Virus record (IMG/VR): IMGVR_UViG_3300045283_000318
Location: 1 to 64,000 of that record
Direction: 5' to 3' (one strand)
From: a virus
DNA: 64,000 nucleotides
The first letter of the stretch is position 1; every line of letters starts with the position of its first letter. Positions 48,279-56,209 of this stretch are shown here, one piece after another. The translations under genes were made by a program, and so were the position numbers. Under the pieces are notes generated by a model that made no database searches, was not told the origin of the DNA, and was given only the letters and a program-made list of their open reading frames with translations.

Positions 48279-48310
48279 GGCTCGACTCCTTGTGAGTGGT
48301 GTGAACAGGG

Positions 48311-48326
48311 CGCACGCCTTCGTGCG
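48311..48326. repeat. 6-bp hairpin in the structural operon leader
   Basis: CGCACG / CGTGCG with a four-base loop, 33 bases upstream of the basic peptide gene. No T run follows on either strand. Possibly an mRNA stability or translation-control hairpin. The rest of 48279-48395 shows no gene. Confidence 0.35.
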
Positions 48327-48395
48327 GGGACAACCTCGTTTGGTTCCAAGGGGATAGCCATTGGGGTCATTCCGGTACCATCAAGCGTCTTCAAG

Positions 48396-48424
48396 TTGAC
48401 GATGGAACATTCCTGCTCTAGTCT
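48396..48424 (+). promoter_or_regulatory. Promoter for the plus-strand HTH cassette
   Basis: TTGACG (48396-48401), 17-base spacer, TAGTCT (48419-48424), nine bases before the HTH start codon, so the mRNA would be nearly leaderless. It faces away from the head operon. Confidence 0.5.
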
Positions 48425-48432
48425 GCGCCTTC

Positions 48433-48639
48433 ATGGAAAAAGGCCAACAAAACGGACGCTCGTGGTTCACCGCCAAGGAAGCCGCCAGCTTCATCGGCGT
48501 CCATCTTGAGACGTTGTACAGCTACACCAAGCTTCGCAAGAACAAGCCTCCCTTCATCAAGCTCGGCAACGATCGCCGTTACCGATTCCCCAAAGATAAA
48601 TTCATCGAGTGGGCCACAGGCTCGCAGAAACAAGGATGA
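48433..48639 (+). CDS. Excisionase/MerR-like HTH protein
   Basis: 68 residues. WFTAKEAASFIGVHLETLYS, YTKLRKNKPPFIKLGNDRRY and RFPKDKFIEWA are the winged HTH of excisionase-family proteins (TAKEAA..lgv...TlY.....p...kig...rf....l..w). It could regulate or, with a recombinase, direct excision. It runs against the virion operon. Confidence 0.75.
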   Translation: MEKGQQNGRSWFTAKEAASFIGVHLETLYSYTKLRKNKPPFIKLGNDRRYRFPKDKFIEWATGSQKQG

Positions 48640-48643
48640 CCTG

Positions 48644-48988
48644 ATGTACAGCCTGACGATTAATTTTGGGCCGAACGGTTCGGCGTGGGCGTTCTTGTTC
48701 AAGGACAAAGAAAAAGCCACGGCTGCTTTCGAACTCGCCATGATGAACCAGCAACAAAGTTCGGATGTGGCTATGACCGACGACTTCGGGCAAACAGCTA
48801 TTATCGTCGGCGACGACATTCATGGGGCCTGCCTTGAAGACCTCGACCAAGTCGAATCCGCGCGCATCTATCGCTCACTCGCCGAGGAACGGATCAAAGC
48901 GAAGTTCATCGAAGCGGCAAAAAACGATCCTGTACTTCGTCACGCCATGCAGCAACGGCCGAGCGTGCTGACGCCGGGGATCCGGTGA
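48644..48988 (+). CDS. Hypothetical protein of the HTH cassette
   Basis: 114 residues. MYSLTINFGPNGSAWAFLFK, DKEKATAAFELAMMNQQQSS and DDFGQTAIIVGDDIHGACLE; the C-terminus is a helix-rich tail (AEERIKAKFIEAAKNDPVLR). Its N-terminal half resembles small phage proteins I recall of unknown role. Ends four bases before the convergent portal stop. Confidence 0.6.
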   Translation: MYSLTINFGPNGSAWAFLFKDKEKATAAFELAMMNQQQSSDVAMTDDFGQTAIIVGDDIHGACLEDLDQVESARIYRSLAEERIKAKFIEAAKNDPVLRHAMQQRPSVLTPGIR

Positions 48989-48991
48989 GCA

Positions 48992-50719
48992 TCAATGCCG
49001 GCCGTGCCCCTTGAGCATGGCCTCGATCGCCTTGTCCTTGCCTTCAGGCGACAACTGGCCGAGCAGTTTCTCCTGCATCTGCTCGCCGGCCTTCTTGCGC
49101 TGCTTCAGCGAGGCCTTTGCAGTCTCCTTGTCGGGCACCGCGGTGTGATCGATGATGAACTCGCCGTCGACATCGCCCGCCTTGCGCAAAGCAAACAGCA
49201 ATTGCGTTGCTTCGTCAGCGAAAATCGGGCTTGACGAGTGGCTGTCGACGCTGATGCGCCAGTCCTCGGGGATATCGGTCAGTGCAAACGACGTCCCCTC
49301 CATGTCCTCCGGATTGGTCCAGTATTTCCGATCCTCCTTGGCCTCCATCATCGTCATCGTGAGGTCAGCACACGACGACAGCTGCTGTTCGGTCAGCAGC
49401 GCGCGATCGCGCAAGGTCGGCGAGGCCGTTTTCATCAGCGTCTCGGCATGAGCACCGGCGCGCACACCCGCTTCGCCCTTGCCCTGCATGATTTCGGGGA
49501 ATGAGCCGAGCGTGTTGATCTGCTCCTGCACATATTTAATGATCGGCAGCAATTCGGACGGGAATTTCGGGGTCAGATCCTCGGCCTTGCCGCCCTGTCC
49601 GAGGTTCACAAACCCCGCAAGCCGAAATTGCGCGTAAGACTCGTCGGTGATCGTGTTCTCGCCGCTGAACGACAGGATCTTGTCGATCTGGAGCCCGATC
49701 AGCCGCTTCAGGTCATCACACAGCATCGCCAGGAACGCCTGCGGCTCGATCAGGTCGATCAATTCGCTCCGTCCCCAGAACCAGCCGGGCAACGGGTTCG
49801 GCTGGATCAGCCGGTACGGTTGGGTATGCTCGATTCCAAGCAAATTCGACAGCTTGAACCGGGTGATCAGAACGTCCGGCTCGACCATCTGGATGGTGAC
49901 GTAGTCATCCTCATCCTTCACCCACAATTCATGAAATTTCACGGTCGGCGCGCCGTCGACAGGGCTAATCACCGGGTAATTCGGATCGTTGCCGAGTTGG
50001 ATGATGCCACCGGGCAGCGGCCGGGTTGCCTGCTGCACGCCAGTGTTGATCTGGGAGGTCGACAGCACTTGATGAAAGAAGCTGTCCGGACCACTGCCAG
50101 CGCTCTGCCCCATCGAGGCGTGCACCATGATCTGGTCGTAGAGCTTCTTGGCGTCGGGGAAGCGGTAAATGCGCTGCCAGACCTCGGGACCGGTCAGGTA
50201 GGAGGTCTCGCACAGCGCCTCCTGGTCGTCGATGTCGCTCTCGCTCTCCTTGTAGACGCCGAAATTCCACGGCATCACCAGCTTCTTCTCGTAGGAGATG
50301 CGCTCCTTGCCCTCGGACCCCTCGACCTTGGGCCACTGCTTCAGCAGCGAGGCGCCGTACTTGAGCGATTCCTTGACTCCCTGGCCGAACAAGGTGCCGC
50401 AGCCAGACCGCTCCCAGTGCCGGGTGAGATGCTTGGCGACAACCTGTCCGCGCTTCACCTCGTTCGGCGAGTAGTCGTTGTCGAAATCACAGGCGAACTT
50501 CAATTCGATCGGCGAGAACAGATGCGACTGCGTTCGCTCTAAGTGATAATTCATCGTGTTGATGAGCGCCTTGCCGCCGTCGGCGCGGCCGGTCTCGGCG
50601 ATCTGGTTGAGCAGGCGGTAGTAGGCGCCACGCGTGGCCTGACTGACCCGACAGGTCTCGATCATCTCGTTCGCGAACGAAATCAGCTTGATCTTGTCGG
50701 TTGGGATATCGCGGATCAC
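48992..50719 (-). CDS. Portal protein
   Basis: 575 residues. QATRGAYYRLLNQIAETGRA, THLRT-like helices, LFSPIELKFACDFDNDYSP, YGASLLKQWPKVEGSEGKER and PLPGWFWGRSELIDLIEPQA follow the wing-stem-clip order of podovirus-type portals, with a C-terminal helical crown (DKETAKASLKQRKKAGEQMQ). It is between TerL and the scaffold genes. The ring serves DNA entry and exit. Confidence 0.85.
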   Translation of the reverse strand: MIRDIPTDKIKLISFANEMIETCRVSQATRGAYYRLLNQIAETGRADGGKALINTMNYHLERTQSHLFSPIELKFACDFDNDYSPNEVKRGQVVAKHLTRHWERSGCGTLFGQGVKESLKYGASLLKQWPKVEGSEGKERISYEKKLVMPWNFGVYKESESDIDDQEALCETSYLTGPEVWQRIYRFPDAKKLYDQIMVHASMGQSAGSGPDSFFHQVLSTSQINTGVQQATRPLPGGIIQLGNDPNYPVISPVDGAPTVKFHELWVKDEDDYVTIQMVEPDVLITRFKLSNLLGIEHTQPYRLIQPNPLPGWFWGRSELIDLIEPQAFLAMLCDDLKRLIGLQIDKILSFSGENTITDESYAQFRLAGFVNLGQGGKAEDLTPKFPSELLPIIKYVQEQINTLGSFPEIMQGKGEAGVRAGAHAETLMKTASPTLRDRALLTEQQLSSCADLTMTMMEAKEDRKYWTNPEDMEGTSFALTDIPEDWRISVDSHSSSPIFADEATQLLFALRKAGDVDGEFIIDHTAVPDKETAKASLKQRKKAGEQMQEKLLGQLSPEGKDKAIEAMLKGHGRH

Positions 50720-51276
50720 ACCGGTGACCTGTAATTCGGGTTATCGGTGATCTGTCGCGGCAGCGGCGCTTGGCCAACGGGCGGCAACAGGCGCTGGAGC
50801 CGGTTACGCTCGCGCAGGCCTGCGTAAGCCACATCGCCCTGCGGGACATTGTGCGCGGCCGCAGCGCGGGCCATGGCATCAGATGGCGCCGTGTTGAACC
50901 CGGTCGGCAGGCCGGCCGCCTGCATCGCATCCATGCGCTGGGTGACCTCGTTGCGAACCTCGATCGCTGAGAACTGGGCATCGTTGCGGTCGTTGAGGTT
51001 GGTGATCTTGAGGTTCGACATGTCCTCGACGCTGGTGCCGGCCATTACCGCAGCCATTTCCGCGCGCTGCACCGAGCCGTCCATAATGTCGCGCGCGACC
51101 TTATCGTTGGCCTTGGTCTTGAACGACAGGATGTTCGGCATCACCACGTCGTCATCGTCGCGACGGTTGTTGATGTCGGCACCGCATTCCGGAATCTGAC
51201 AAAAATCTGGCCACCCCACGGAAACATCGTATTTGAACTTCCCCCGACAAACAGGGCATTTAAGAATTACGGGCAT
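50716..51276 (-). CDS. Zinc-finger head-assembly protein
   Basis: 186 residues. The N-terminus ILKCPVCRGKFKYDV and DFCQIPECGADI gives C-x2-C...C-x4-C, a zinc ribbon. Helical middle (ARDIMDGSVQRAEMAAVMAG) and Pro-rich C-terminus (PPVGQAPLPRQITDN). Always beside TerL and portal in this lineage as I recall; possible small-terminase-like or portal-chaperone role, unproven. Confidence 0.55.
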   Translation of the reverse strand: MPVILKCPVCRGKFKYDVSVGWPDFCQIPECGADINNRRDDDDVVMPNILSFKTKANDKVARDIMDGSVQRAEMAAVMAGTSVEDMSNLKITNLNDRNDAQFSAIEVRNEVTQRMDAMQAAGLPTGFNTAPSDAMARAAAAHNVPQGDVAYAGLRERNRLQRLLPPVGQAPLPRQITDNPNYRSPV

Positions 51277-51763
51277 CACGCACGGCCTTTCTCCTAGCCG
51301 ATTTTATCCTACACATGGTCGCTGAACGGCAAGCTCGACACTTTCTGTGCATGGTATCACGATACGAAAACCAATACGTGTTCTTTTCGTTGAACTCGTG
51401 ACCGTTTTTACAATGCGTTTTCACCTTGTTTTTCGGAATGTGACTTTCGCCGCGAAAATTGTTTTCGGTTTGAGTAACCGGTTCGAGGTGATCTGGATTC
51501 ACGCAGCATCTAACTCGGCAAAGATGATCTAAATGCAACCCATTTGGAATCGAACCCTTAAATAGCTCGTACGAAATCCGATGCGCCCATCCGTGTCTTC
51601 CGTCAGGAGTATGAAAACGTCCGTAACCTTCTTTGCTAACGTGCGCTTCCCACAGCCAACATCCCGAGTTGGGCTCAGGACTTACATGCCGCATAAAGCG
51701 ATCCTCGTACGGAATCACTTTGTACTGCCTGCCGCGAAAAAACTTCCCCTCTAAAACTTCCAT
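51260..51763 (-). CDS. HNH homing endonuclease (free-standing)
   Basis: 167 residues from the ATG in the TGATG overlap. WLWEAHVSKEGYGRFH, AHRISYELFKG, HLDHLCRVRCCVNPDHLEPV is the HNH core (H...DH...N...HLE) with two cysteines; the tail HCKNGHEFNEKNT and CRACRSATMC forms a zinc site. AT-richer than neighbours and inserted between TerL-linked and portal-linked genes. Paralogue at 58945. Confidence 0.9.
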   Translation of the reverse strand: MEVLEGKFFRGRQYKVIPYEDRFMRHVSPEPNSGCWLWEAHVSKEGYGRFHTPDGRHGWAHRISYELFKGSIPNGLHLDHLCRVRCCVNPDHLEPVTQTENNFRGESHIPKNKVKTHCKNGHEFNEKNTYWFSYRDTMHRKCRACRSATMCRIKSARRKAVRDARNS

Positions 51764-51870
51764 CAGCGATCCCATGCTTTTGCGGCGAGCACAAACAGGC
51801 TGCCGACAGCCAGAATAGCGACAATGGTGCCGACGATCTCGACGACGTTTCGAACAGTTTCGTGCGTCAC
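51763..51870 (-). CDS. 35-residue membrane peptide
   Basis: GTG overlaps the TerL stop (GTGA). MTHETVRNVVEIVGTIVAIL then AVGSLFVLAAKAWDR: one transmembrane helix. Coupled to TerL and to the HNH gene. Function unknown. Confidence 0.5.
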   Translation of the reverse strand: MTHETVRNVVEIVGTIVAILAVGSLFVLAAKAWDR

Positions 51871-53777
51871 CGTCCGTACCTCCACGCGTTCTTCATCGCC
51901 AGCTGCTGAGCCTGAAGCCGATTCTGCTTCTTCCCGCTCATGAACGAGGCTACCATGTTCTGGTTGAAGAGAGCCGTGGTGTCAATAATGGAAGCCTGCT
52001 TCTTGGCGGCCTCGGCCGTCCGCGTCCGCTTCTGGACGATCAGGTTGCGCCGGATCTTGGTGCTCCAGTAGTGAATGGCCATGGCCATCGCGATCACCCG
52101 GTCATCCTTGAGGTTGCCCTCGGCGGCGATCGAGGAACCGTCCCGCGTCACCGTCTTCATCTCCTCGATCAGATCGTGCGAACGAACGTGAAGCTGGACA
52201 TTGGCAAAGTAACCGCGCAACCCCTCCAGGATCGACTCCTTATTCTGCGGCGAGGTCTTCCAGTGCCAAGCGCTGCCGCTACCGGTCATCGAGTCAGGCC
52301 GCGCGTAGATGAACGATTTGACATTCCGGAAAATGTTCTTCAGTCCCTGATCCTCGAGCGGCGCGTAGCCGTTCTCGATCTGGAACTTCAACGTCTTGAG
52401 TTCGGCCAGCACATCACTGCCAGGCCCGTTGATCTCCAGGATGTAGTGCACTTCGCTCAGCGGCTCGTTACCGTACCAGGCCATGATGCCGGCTACGACG
52501 TGAGCGAAGTGGCGGGTGGTGATCATGGGGTAGGCGTATTCGGCGACCTGGTCGACGCCATCGGCGTAGCAGCGCAGCACCTGAATCGAGGAGCGGTCGT
52601 TGAGCTCGTTCTCGCCATAAGCCGGATCGACGCCTAGCACATAGACGGCCTCCGAGGTCGGCGCCTCCCACACCTTGAGCTCGATGTTGCGAGTGGTCTC
52701 GGCCTTGTAAACCTTCATGTCGGAAAATTCGGTACCGCCCAAAAACATGTACGGCGAAAATTTTCGCGAGACATACTTGTCAGTTTGAACCTTCAGCGTC
52801 TCGCCGGCGAAGAACGTACTGCCGGTCTGCTGGAACGCTTCCTCCTCGTCCCAGGGCTGCTCCTGCTTCTGAAACTGATCGGCCTCGAAGCCAGCATCGA
52901 CCTCTTCCTCGTCGACCGCCGATGGGTCCATGGCGCGCCGGTACCACGCCAGCTGCTCCTGAGTAACGCTGAAGTCGTACTTCTCCTTGACGAGGTCGAT
53001 CTTGGCCTGCTCCTCGCGGGTCGGGGGCTGGGCGCCGTAGAATTCCCAGTCGCGATCGCCGCGCTCTATCTTGTGGCTGTCCTTGGCCCACCAGCCGATA
53101 AAGACGCAAATACAATGGCGCACATCCTTGCGCGCGATCTTCCACATCTCGTTCCACATGTTGTAGCCGCGAGCGGTGGACTCGTAGATGTAAAGTCGGT
53201 TCGGATTAATATCCGACAGCGACTCCCGGAATGAGATCAGGCCTTCCTGGTTGTCGTAGGAACAAAGCTCGGACAGGTGCGCCAGCGAGACGCCAGCCGA
53301 CCGGCCGAGAGTGCCCGAGGTCTTGGTCTTCTTGATGCCGGCCGACTTGAACAGGATCTTGGACGAGTTCGACAGCGTCAGGCCGTCGCGGTTATCCTTG
53401 GCGATCCCGGGGAATTTAAGGCGGTCGGGCAGCGCCTTGATGATGGTGACGAGCTCGTCCCGAGCAAGATTCTTGTTCTCGTTGGTATCGAAAACAAGGG
53501 CTCCGGTAAGGCCGCGGTGGACGCCCAGGAAGAAGGCACACAAGGCCCGAATGATTGTGGTGATGCCGAGCTGGCGAGATTTTAGACAGTAATAGTCGTG
53601 AACATCGATTTCCAATCCATCAAAAATCGCAGTGATAAATACCCGTTGTCCGTACATCAAATATTTGCCAAGTATAATCGGCTCACCATGGTCTTTGGAA
53701 TTTATTTCGCAGGAATTCAAATACGTATAGAACGCCGCCTCAAAAGCCAATCTTTTCTCTCGTGACCAACCCGTCAT
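51867..53777 (-). CDS. terL: Terminase large subunit (TerL)
   Basis: 636 residues from the ATG 13 bases after a strong terminator. DYYCLKSRQLGITTIIRALC contains the variant Walker A (K66-S-R-Q-x-G) of headful terminases; AHLSELCSYD is motif B with the catalytic Glu; YIYESTARGYNMWNEM is motif III. The nuclease domain has YVLGVDPAYGENE (Asp near 382) and LKDDRVIAMAMA (Asp near 557), an RNase H-like site. It packages the genome into proheads. Confidence 0.9.
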   Translation of the reverse strand: MTGWSREKRLAFEAAFYTYLNSCEINSKDHGEPIILGKYLMYGQRVFITAIFDGLEIDVHDYYCLKSRQLGITTIIRALCAFFLGVHRGLTGALVFDTNENKNLARDELVTIIKALPDRLKFPGIAKDNRDGLTLSNSSKILFKSAGIKKTKTSGTLGRSAGVSLAHLSELCSYDNQEGLISFRESLSDINPNRLYIYESTARGYNMWNEMWKIARKDVRHCICVFIGWWAKDSHKIERGDRDWEFYGAQPPTREEQAKIDLVKEKYDFSVTQEQLAWYRRAMDPSAVDEEEVDAGFEADQFQKQEQPWDEEEAFQQTGSTFFAGETLKVQTDKYVSRKFSPYMFLGGTEFSDMKVYKAETTRNIELKVWEAPTSEAVYVLGVDPAYGENELNDRSSIQVLRCYADGVDQVAEYAYPMITTRHFAHVVAGIMAWYGNEPLSEVHYILEINGPGSDVLAELKTLKFQIENGYAPLEDQGLKNIFRNVKSFIYARPDSMTGSGSAWHWKTSPQNKESILEGLRGYFANVQLHVRSHDLIEEMKTVTRDGSSIAAEGNLKDDRVIAMAMAIHYWSTKIRRNLIVQKRTRTAEAAKKQASIIDTTALFNQNMVASFMSGKKQNRLQAQQLAMKNAWRYGR

Positions 53778-53790
53778 GCACGCACCAAAC

Positions 53791-53813
53791 AAAAAAAGCC
53801 CGCCGAAGCGAGC
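53791..53813 (-). terminator. Strong rho-independent terminator, leftward
   Basis: On minus: GCTCGC-TTCG-GCGGGC, a UUCG tetraloop closed by C-G with one G-U pair in the stem, followed by seven T. It ends the pentamer-repeat transcript just before the terL start codon, so terL needs its own promoter or read-through. Confidence 0.85.
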
Positions 53814-53816
53814 CTT

Positions 53817-53907
53817 CTACCACACCTTGCCCAGCCGAGCCAATGCCCAACCGAAGCTTACCTAGCCTGACCTTGCCACACCCCGCCTAGGCATGCCTTA
53901 CCCTAGC
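53817..53907 (-). repeat. Pentamer array A (NNNCC x18 on plus; GGNNN on mRNA)
   Basis: Eighteen five-base units, e.g. CTACC ACACC TTGCC; 15 of 18 end in CC. There is one inserted base at 53842, so the phase shifts by one after five units. It starts nine bases past the stop of the 200-residue gene and ends at the terminator. On the transcript GG recurs every five bases. Confidence 0.8.
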
Positions 53908-53916
53908 GGATTCAAG

Positions 53917-54519
53917 CTACTCGAACTTCACGATACCAAACCTGCCAAACGTCGGCCGAAAATCGCCCATGCCGATCAATCGGCCAGCAGATTCGATTGT
54001 TTCCCGAAGCGTATTCGTATCCACGTACTCGGGCAAGACGCACATCAAATCAAACGTTGCTTCCCAGCCCGCGCGCATCGCCGGCCGTGTCCGGTTGATT
54101 CCGTTGCGTTGAATTGTAACCCGACGCTTGTCGAGATAATCCCAAGTACCGACGCCGAGCGTCGCCAAGGGAGTCGTCACAACGATCGCCGCCTTGAACA
54201 AATCCATCGCTGACTTTCGCGGCGACCTGGGATCTTGTCGAAACTTCGCCGCGTTAACTACACTGCCTCGAAGATACTCGCCAGGAATCGCAAGTTGACC
54301 GGCGTCAGTTCGATAAACGTAAGTCTCAACGTCATCAGTTTTCTTCGCCTTGGAGTTCTTCGCCGCAGCGGCCTTCTCATCCACCGCTTCGGCGTTCCAG
54401 CGATGAAATAGAAAATCTGCCGATCCGCGTACAGTCACCGCAACGTGATACGGTTGACTGTGCGAAATGGTTTCGTTGCCGCCGTCGGTCGGCTCTTTCA
54501 ATTGAACAATTTTGCTCAT
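53917..54519 (-). CDS. Conserved phage/plasmid protein of the pentamer-repeat unit
   Basis: 200 residues; the ribosome site GGTGAGG is itself part of array B. Features are VAVTVRGSADFLFHRWNAEA, YVYRTDAGQLAIPGEYLRGS, FRQDPRSPRKSAMDLFKAAI, GTWDYLDKRRVTIQRNGINR and the Gly-rich end LIGMGDFRPTFGRFGIVKF. The last block (GxGxFRPxFGRF) recalls the glycine-rich loops of RAMP/Cas7-type RNA-binding folds, but this is only a resemblance. I recall the family as widespread and of unknown function. Its setting suggests it binds its own GG-periodic mRNA or DNA. Confidence 0.65.
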   Translation of the reverse strand: MSKIVQLKEPTDGGNETISHSQPYHVAVTVRGSADFLFHRWNAEAVDEKAAAAKNSKAKKTDDVETYVYRTDAGQLAIPGEYLRGSVVNAAKFRQDPRSPRKSAMDLFKAAIVVTTPLATLGVGTWDYLDKRRVTIQRNGINRTRPAMRAGWEATFDLMCVLPEYVDTNTLRETIESAGRLIGMGDFRPTFGRFGIVKFE

Positions 54520-54520
54520 A

Positions 54521-54585
54521 AAACCTCACCTAACCAGTGCGTGCCATACACCACCACGGCGTATCTTGCCTCGCCTGTGTCTTAC
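54521..54585 (-). repeat. Pentamer array B (NNNCC x13)
   Basis: Thirteen units without indels between the two genes (AAACC TCACC TAACC ...); seven end in CC, and most of the others keep one C in phase. The last unit overlaps the HTH stop codon, and the first units make the ribosome site of the downstream gene. Confidence 0.75.
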
Positions 54586-54788
54586 TTTAAATACACTCTG
54601 GGGTCGATGTCAAGAAAATAAGACGTTAAAATCAAAAAAGTTTCGGCGCTGACCGGCAACCCTCGATCAGCGCGAGACACAGTAGCGTGACTGATGTCGT
54701 ATTTTTTTCCTAAGTCACGCACAGACAGCGAGCAAGCTTGTCGATGCTCGTAAACATCAGCCCCGAACTCTTTCCACTTTATGGTCAT
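54582..54788 (-). CDS. XRE-family HTH protein of the pentamer-repeat unit
   Basis: 68 residues. FGADVYEHRQACSLSVRDLG, KKYDISHATVSRADRGLPVS is a clear Cro/CI helix-turn-helix with SHATVSRADRG as recognition helix; the end is a helix pair (AETFLILTSYFLDIDPRVYL). Probably the local repressor. Its ribosome site (AAGGTTTATA) is again part of an array. Confidence 0.7.
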   Translation of the reverse strand: MTIKWKEFGADVYEHRQACSLSVRDLGKKYDISHATVSRADRGLPVSAETFLILTSYFLDIDPRVYLK

Positions 54789-54791
54789 TAT

Positions 54792-54886
54792 AAACCTTAC
54801 CCGACCTGGCCTTACCTTGTCTTAGAATGCCACACCATGCCTAACTAAACCGCAACCTGCCGGACCTAGCACTGCCGCACCCGACC
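54792..54886 (-). repeat. Pentamer array C (NNNCC x19)
   Basis: Nineteen units in perfect phase from 54792; 14 of 19 end in CC (AAACC TTACC CGACC TGGCC ...). It fills the whole predicted leader from the promoter to the HTH start. Transcript-sense consensus is GG(T/C)NN. Confidence 0.85.
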
Positions 54887-54894
54887 ATGGGAAC

Positions 54895-54923
54895 TTTATA
54901 AGGCCGAGCCGGTTACCCGTCCA
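54895..54923 (-). promoter_or_regulatory. Promoter of the pentamer-repeat unit
   Basis: Reading left: TGGACG (54918-54923), 17-base spacer, TATAAA (54895-54900). Transcription would begin near 54888, at the first pentamer of array C. It also sits in the leader of the divergent membrane gene. Confidence 0.65.
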
Positions 54924-54939
54924 GCCCCCGGAGGCTTCC

Positions 54940-55152
54940 ATGCCCGACCTCATCATTCAAATCATTATCATCATGCTGATCGCCGGCTTCGTCTACTGGT
55001 GCTGGCTGAAGCTGTCGCCCCTGATGCCCATCGCCGAGCCGTTCGCTTCCGTCATCAACGTGCTGGTCGTGATCCTGATCGCGGCAATCGTGCTATTCTA
55101 CGCCATCATCCCGCTGCTGCACCAGTTGGGCCATATGAGCCTAGTGCGCTAA
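54940..55152 (+). CDS. Two-pass membrane protein
   Basis: 70 residues; GGAGG ribosome site. IIQIIIIMLIAGFVYWCWL and VINVLVVILIAAIVLFYAIIPLL are two transmembrane helices with a short Pro/Glu loop. I recall similar short proteins from rhizobial phages. A holin-like role is possible. Its end overlaps the convergent methylase stop. Confidence 0.6.
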   Translation: MPDLIIQIIIIMLIAGFVYWCWLKLSPLMPIAEPFASVINVLVVILIAAIVLFYAIIPLLHQLGHMSLVR

Positions 55153-55700
55153 CAACTCGTTAAGGCAGATCGGAGGATGAAGCAGGCGATGTGCCGACCA
55201 GTCCCCTTGCCGGCCGTACTGTCTTCTGTTGCAATCCACTTCACGTCACCGAGATTGCGAATGTCGGCTGTCTCGCCGAAGATAGCCTTGACCAACATCA
55301 GCAGCCATTTGTCGACAGGGTAGACGAGGACCACCGTCTTTCCCTTCTGCCATTCCTCAATCGCTTTTCGAACCCACGCGGTCGGACCTTTCTTCTTGCC
55401 CTGATGCATGATGGATCCGAAGGGCGGGTTTACGTAGCTGACTGTTCCCCACTCACAGGTGAGACCGTCGAAGCCTTCCGGCAGCGGGAAAGGGCATGGG
55501 TCGAAGTTGAACCCGAACTCGGCATGAAGCCGCGCGTAAAGGTCTGGCGGGGTGAGCCAATAATGCTTCCCGTCGTCGCCGTTGCCCTTGTGAAACTTGT
55601 TCTCGGACGGGGCGAGAAGCGATTGGTGTAGATCGGTCAACTTCTGTTTCCTTAAGTGATGTGCAACGCTGTCAGCCGACGAGCTTCTCGCCCTTGGCAT
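55149..55700 (-). CDS. Phage N-6-adenine methyltransferase (Dam family)
   Basis: Up to 183 residues; a TTG at 55640 with AAGGA is an alternative start and would remove the first 20. YWLTPPDLYARLHAEFGFNF, DPCPFPLP and VSYVNPPFGS give the substrate-binding and catalytic (NPPF) motifs of the phage-type Dam methylase; VVLVYPVDKWL follows. Adenine methylation would protect phage DNA from restriction. Confidence 0.85.
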   Translation of the reverse strand: MPRARSSSADSVAHHLRKQKLTDLHQSLLAPSENKFHKGNGDDGKHYWLTPPDLYARLHAEFGFNFDPCPFPLPEGFDGLTCEWGTVSYVNPPFGSIMHQGKKKGPTAWVRKAIEEWQKGKTVVLVYPVDKWLLMLVKAIFGETADIRNLGDVKWIATEDSTAGKGTGRHIACFILRSALTSC

Positions 55701-55944
55701 CAGGAACTTTGCAACGATCCGGGTTGTCCTGGCGCCAGTCGGTTGCGCGGCCGATCATGCGGTCGACGGCGTCGATCTGCTCTTGGTCCGCTCCGAGTTC
55801 GATGCATTTTCGGCGATAGGTCGGGAGCGTCTCATAGAACGCGGTGTCTTTCGCCAGAAACACCACGTATTCGTCGTCGGTGACGATCGAGCCGTCCTTG
55901 ATCTTGAAGATCACGCCAGAGAATTTCGCATCAAGTTTGACCAT
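55672..55944 (-). CDS. Conserved phage protein of the KLDAKFSG type
   Basis: 90 residues. MVKLDAKFSGVIFKIKDGSI, VVFLAKDTAFYETLPTYRRK, and DAKGEKLVG match a short protein that I recall from many phages next to methylases or HTH genes. Probably a small alpha/beta domain. Overlaps the methylase frame by 29 bases. Confidence 0.65.
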   Translation of the reverse strand: MVKLDAKFSGVIFKIKDGSIVTDDEYVVFLAKDTAFYETLPTYRRKCIELGADQEQIDAVDRMIGRATDWRQDNPDRCKVPDAKGEKLVG

Positions 55945-56209
55945 CGGTCGTCTCCTGTTTGCGGTCTGCGGTCTTTAATGCTGAATTCGTCTTGTCCTTC
56001 CTTCGAAGGAACTCATCGTCAATTTGCATCCGAAGCCACTTCGCGGCATCGTAGATCATGCACCAGACGCTAGTATCGACAGCGTCGACAGCCTCACTGA
56101 GCGTCTGAAGGTCTTCGTCCGACATGTCGAAGATCTTCTCGTTCATGCGTCTGAAGACTTCGCCATAGGGCTCTAGCAAGGCACGATGAGCGCGGGATAA
56201 TTTAGCCAT
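55931..56209 (-). CDS. Hypothetical helical protein
   Basis: 92 residues from MAKLSRAHRALLEPYGEVFR. RMNEKIFDMSDEDLQTLSEA and CMIYDAAKWLRMQIDDEFLR are helices; the end is Lys/Thr-rich and disordered. No family recognised. Overlaps both neighbours. Confidence 0.5.
   Translation of the reverse strand: MAKLSRAHRALLEPYGEVFRRMNEKIFDMSDEDLQTLSEAVDAVDTSVWCMIYDAAKWLRMQIDDEFLRRKDKTNSALKTADRKQETTDGQT

Noticed and set aside
53817-54886. Pentamer arrays as a CRISPR array or as iterons
   Set aside because: No constant repeat with spacers and no fixed-sequence iteron; only the CC/GG phase is kept and the units are five bases.
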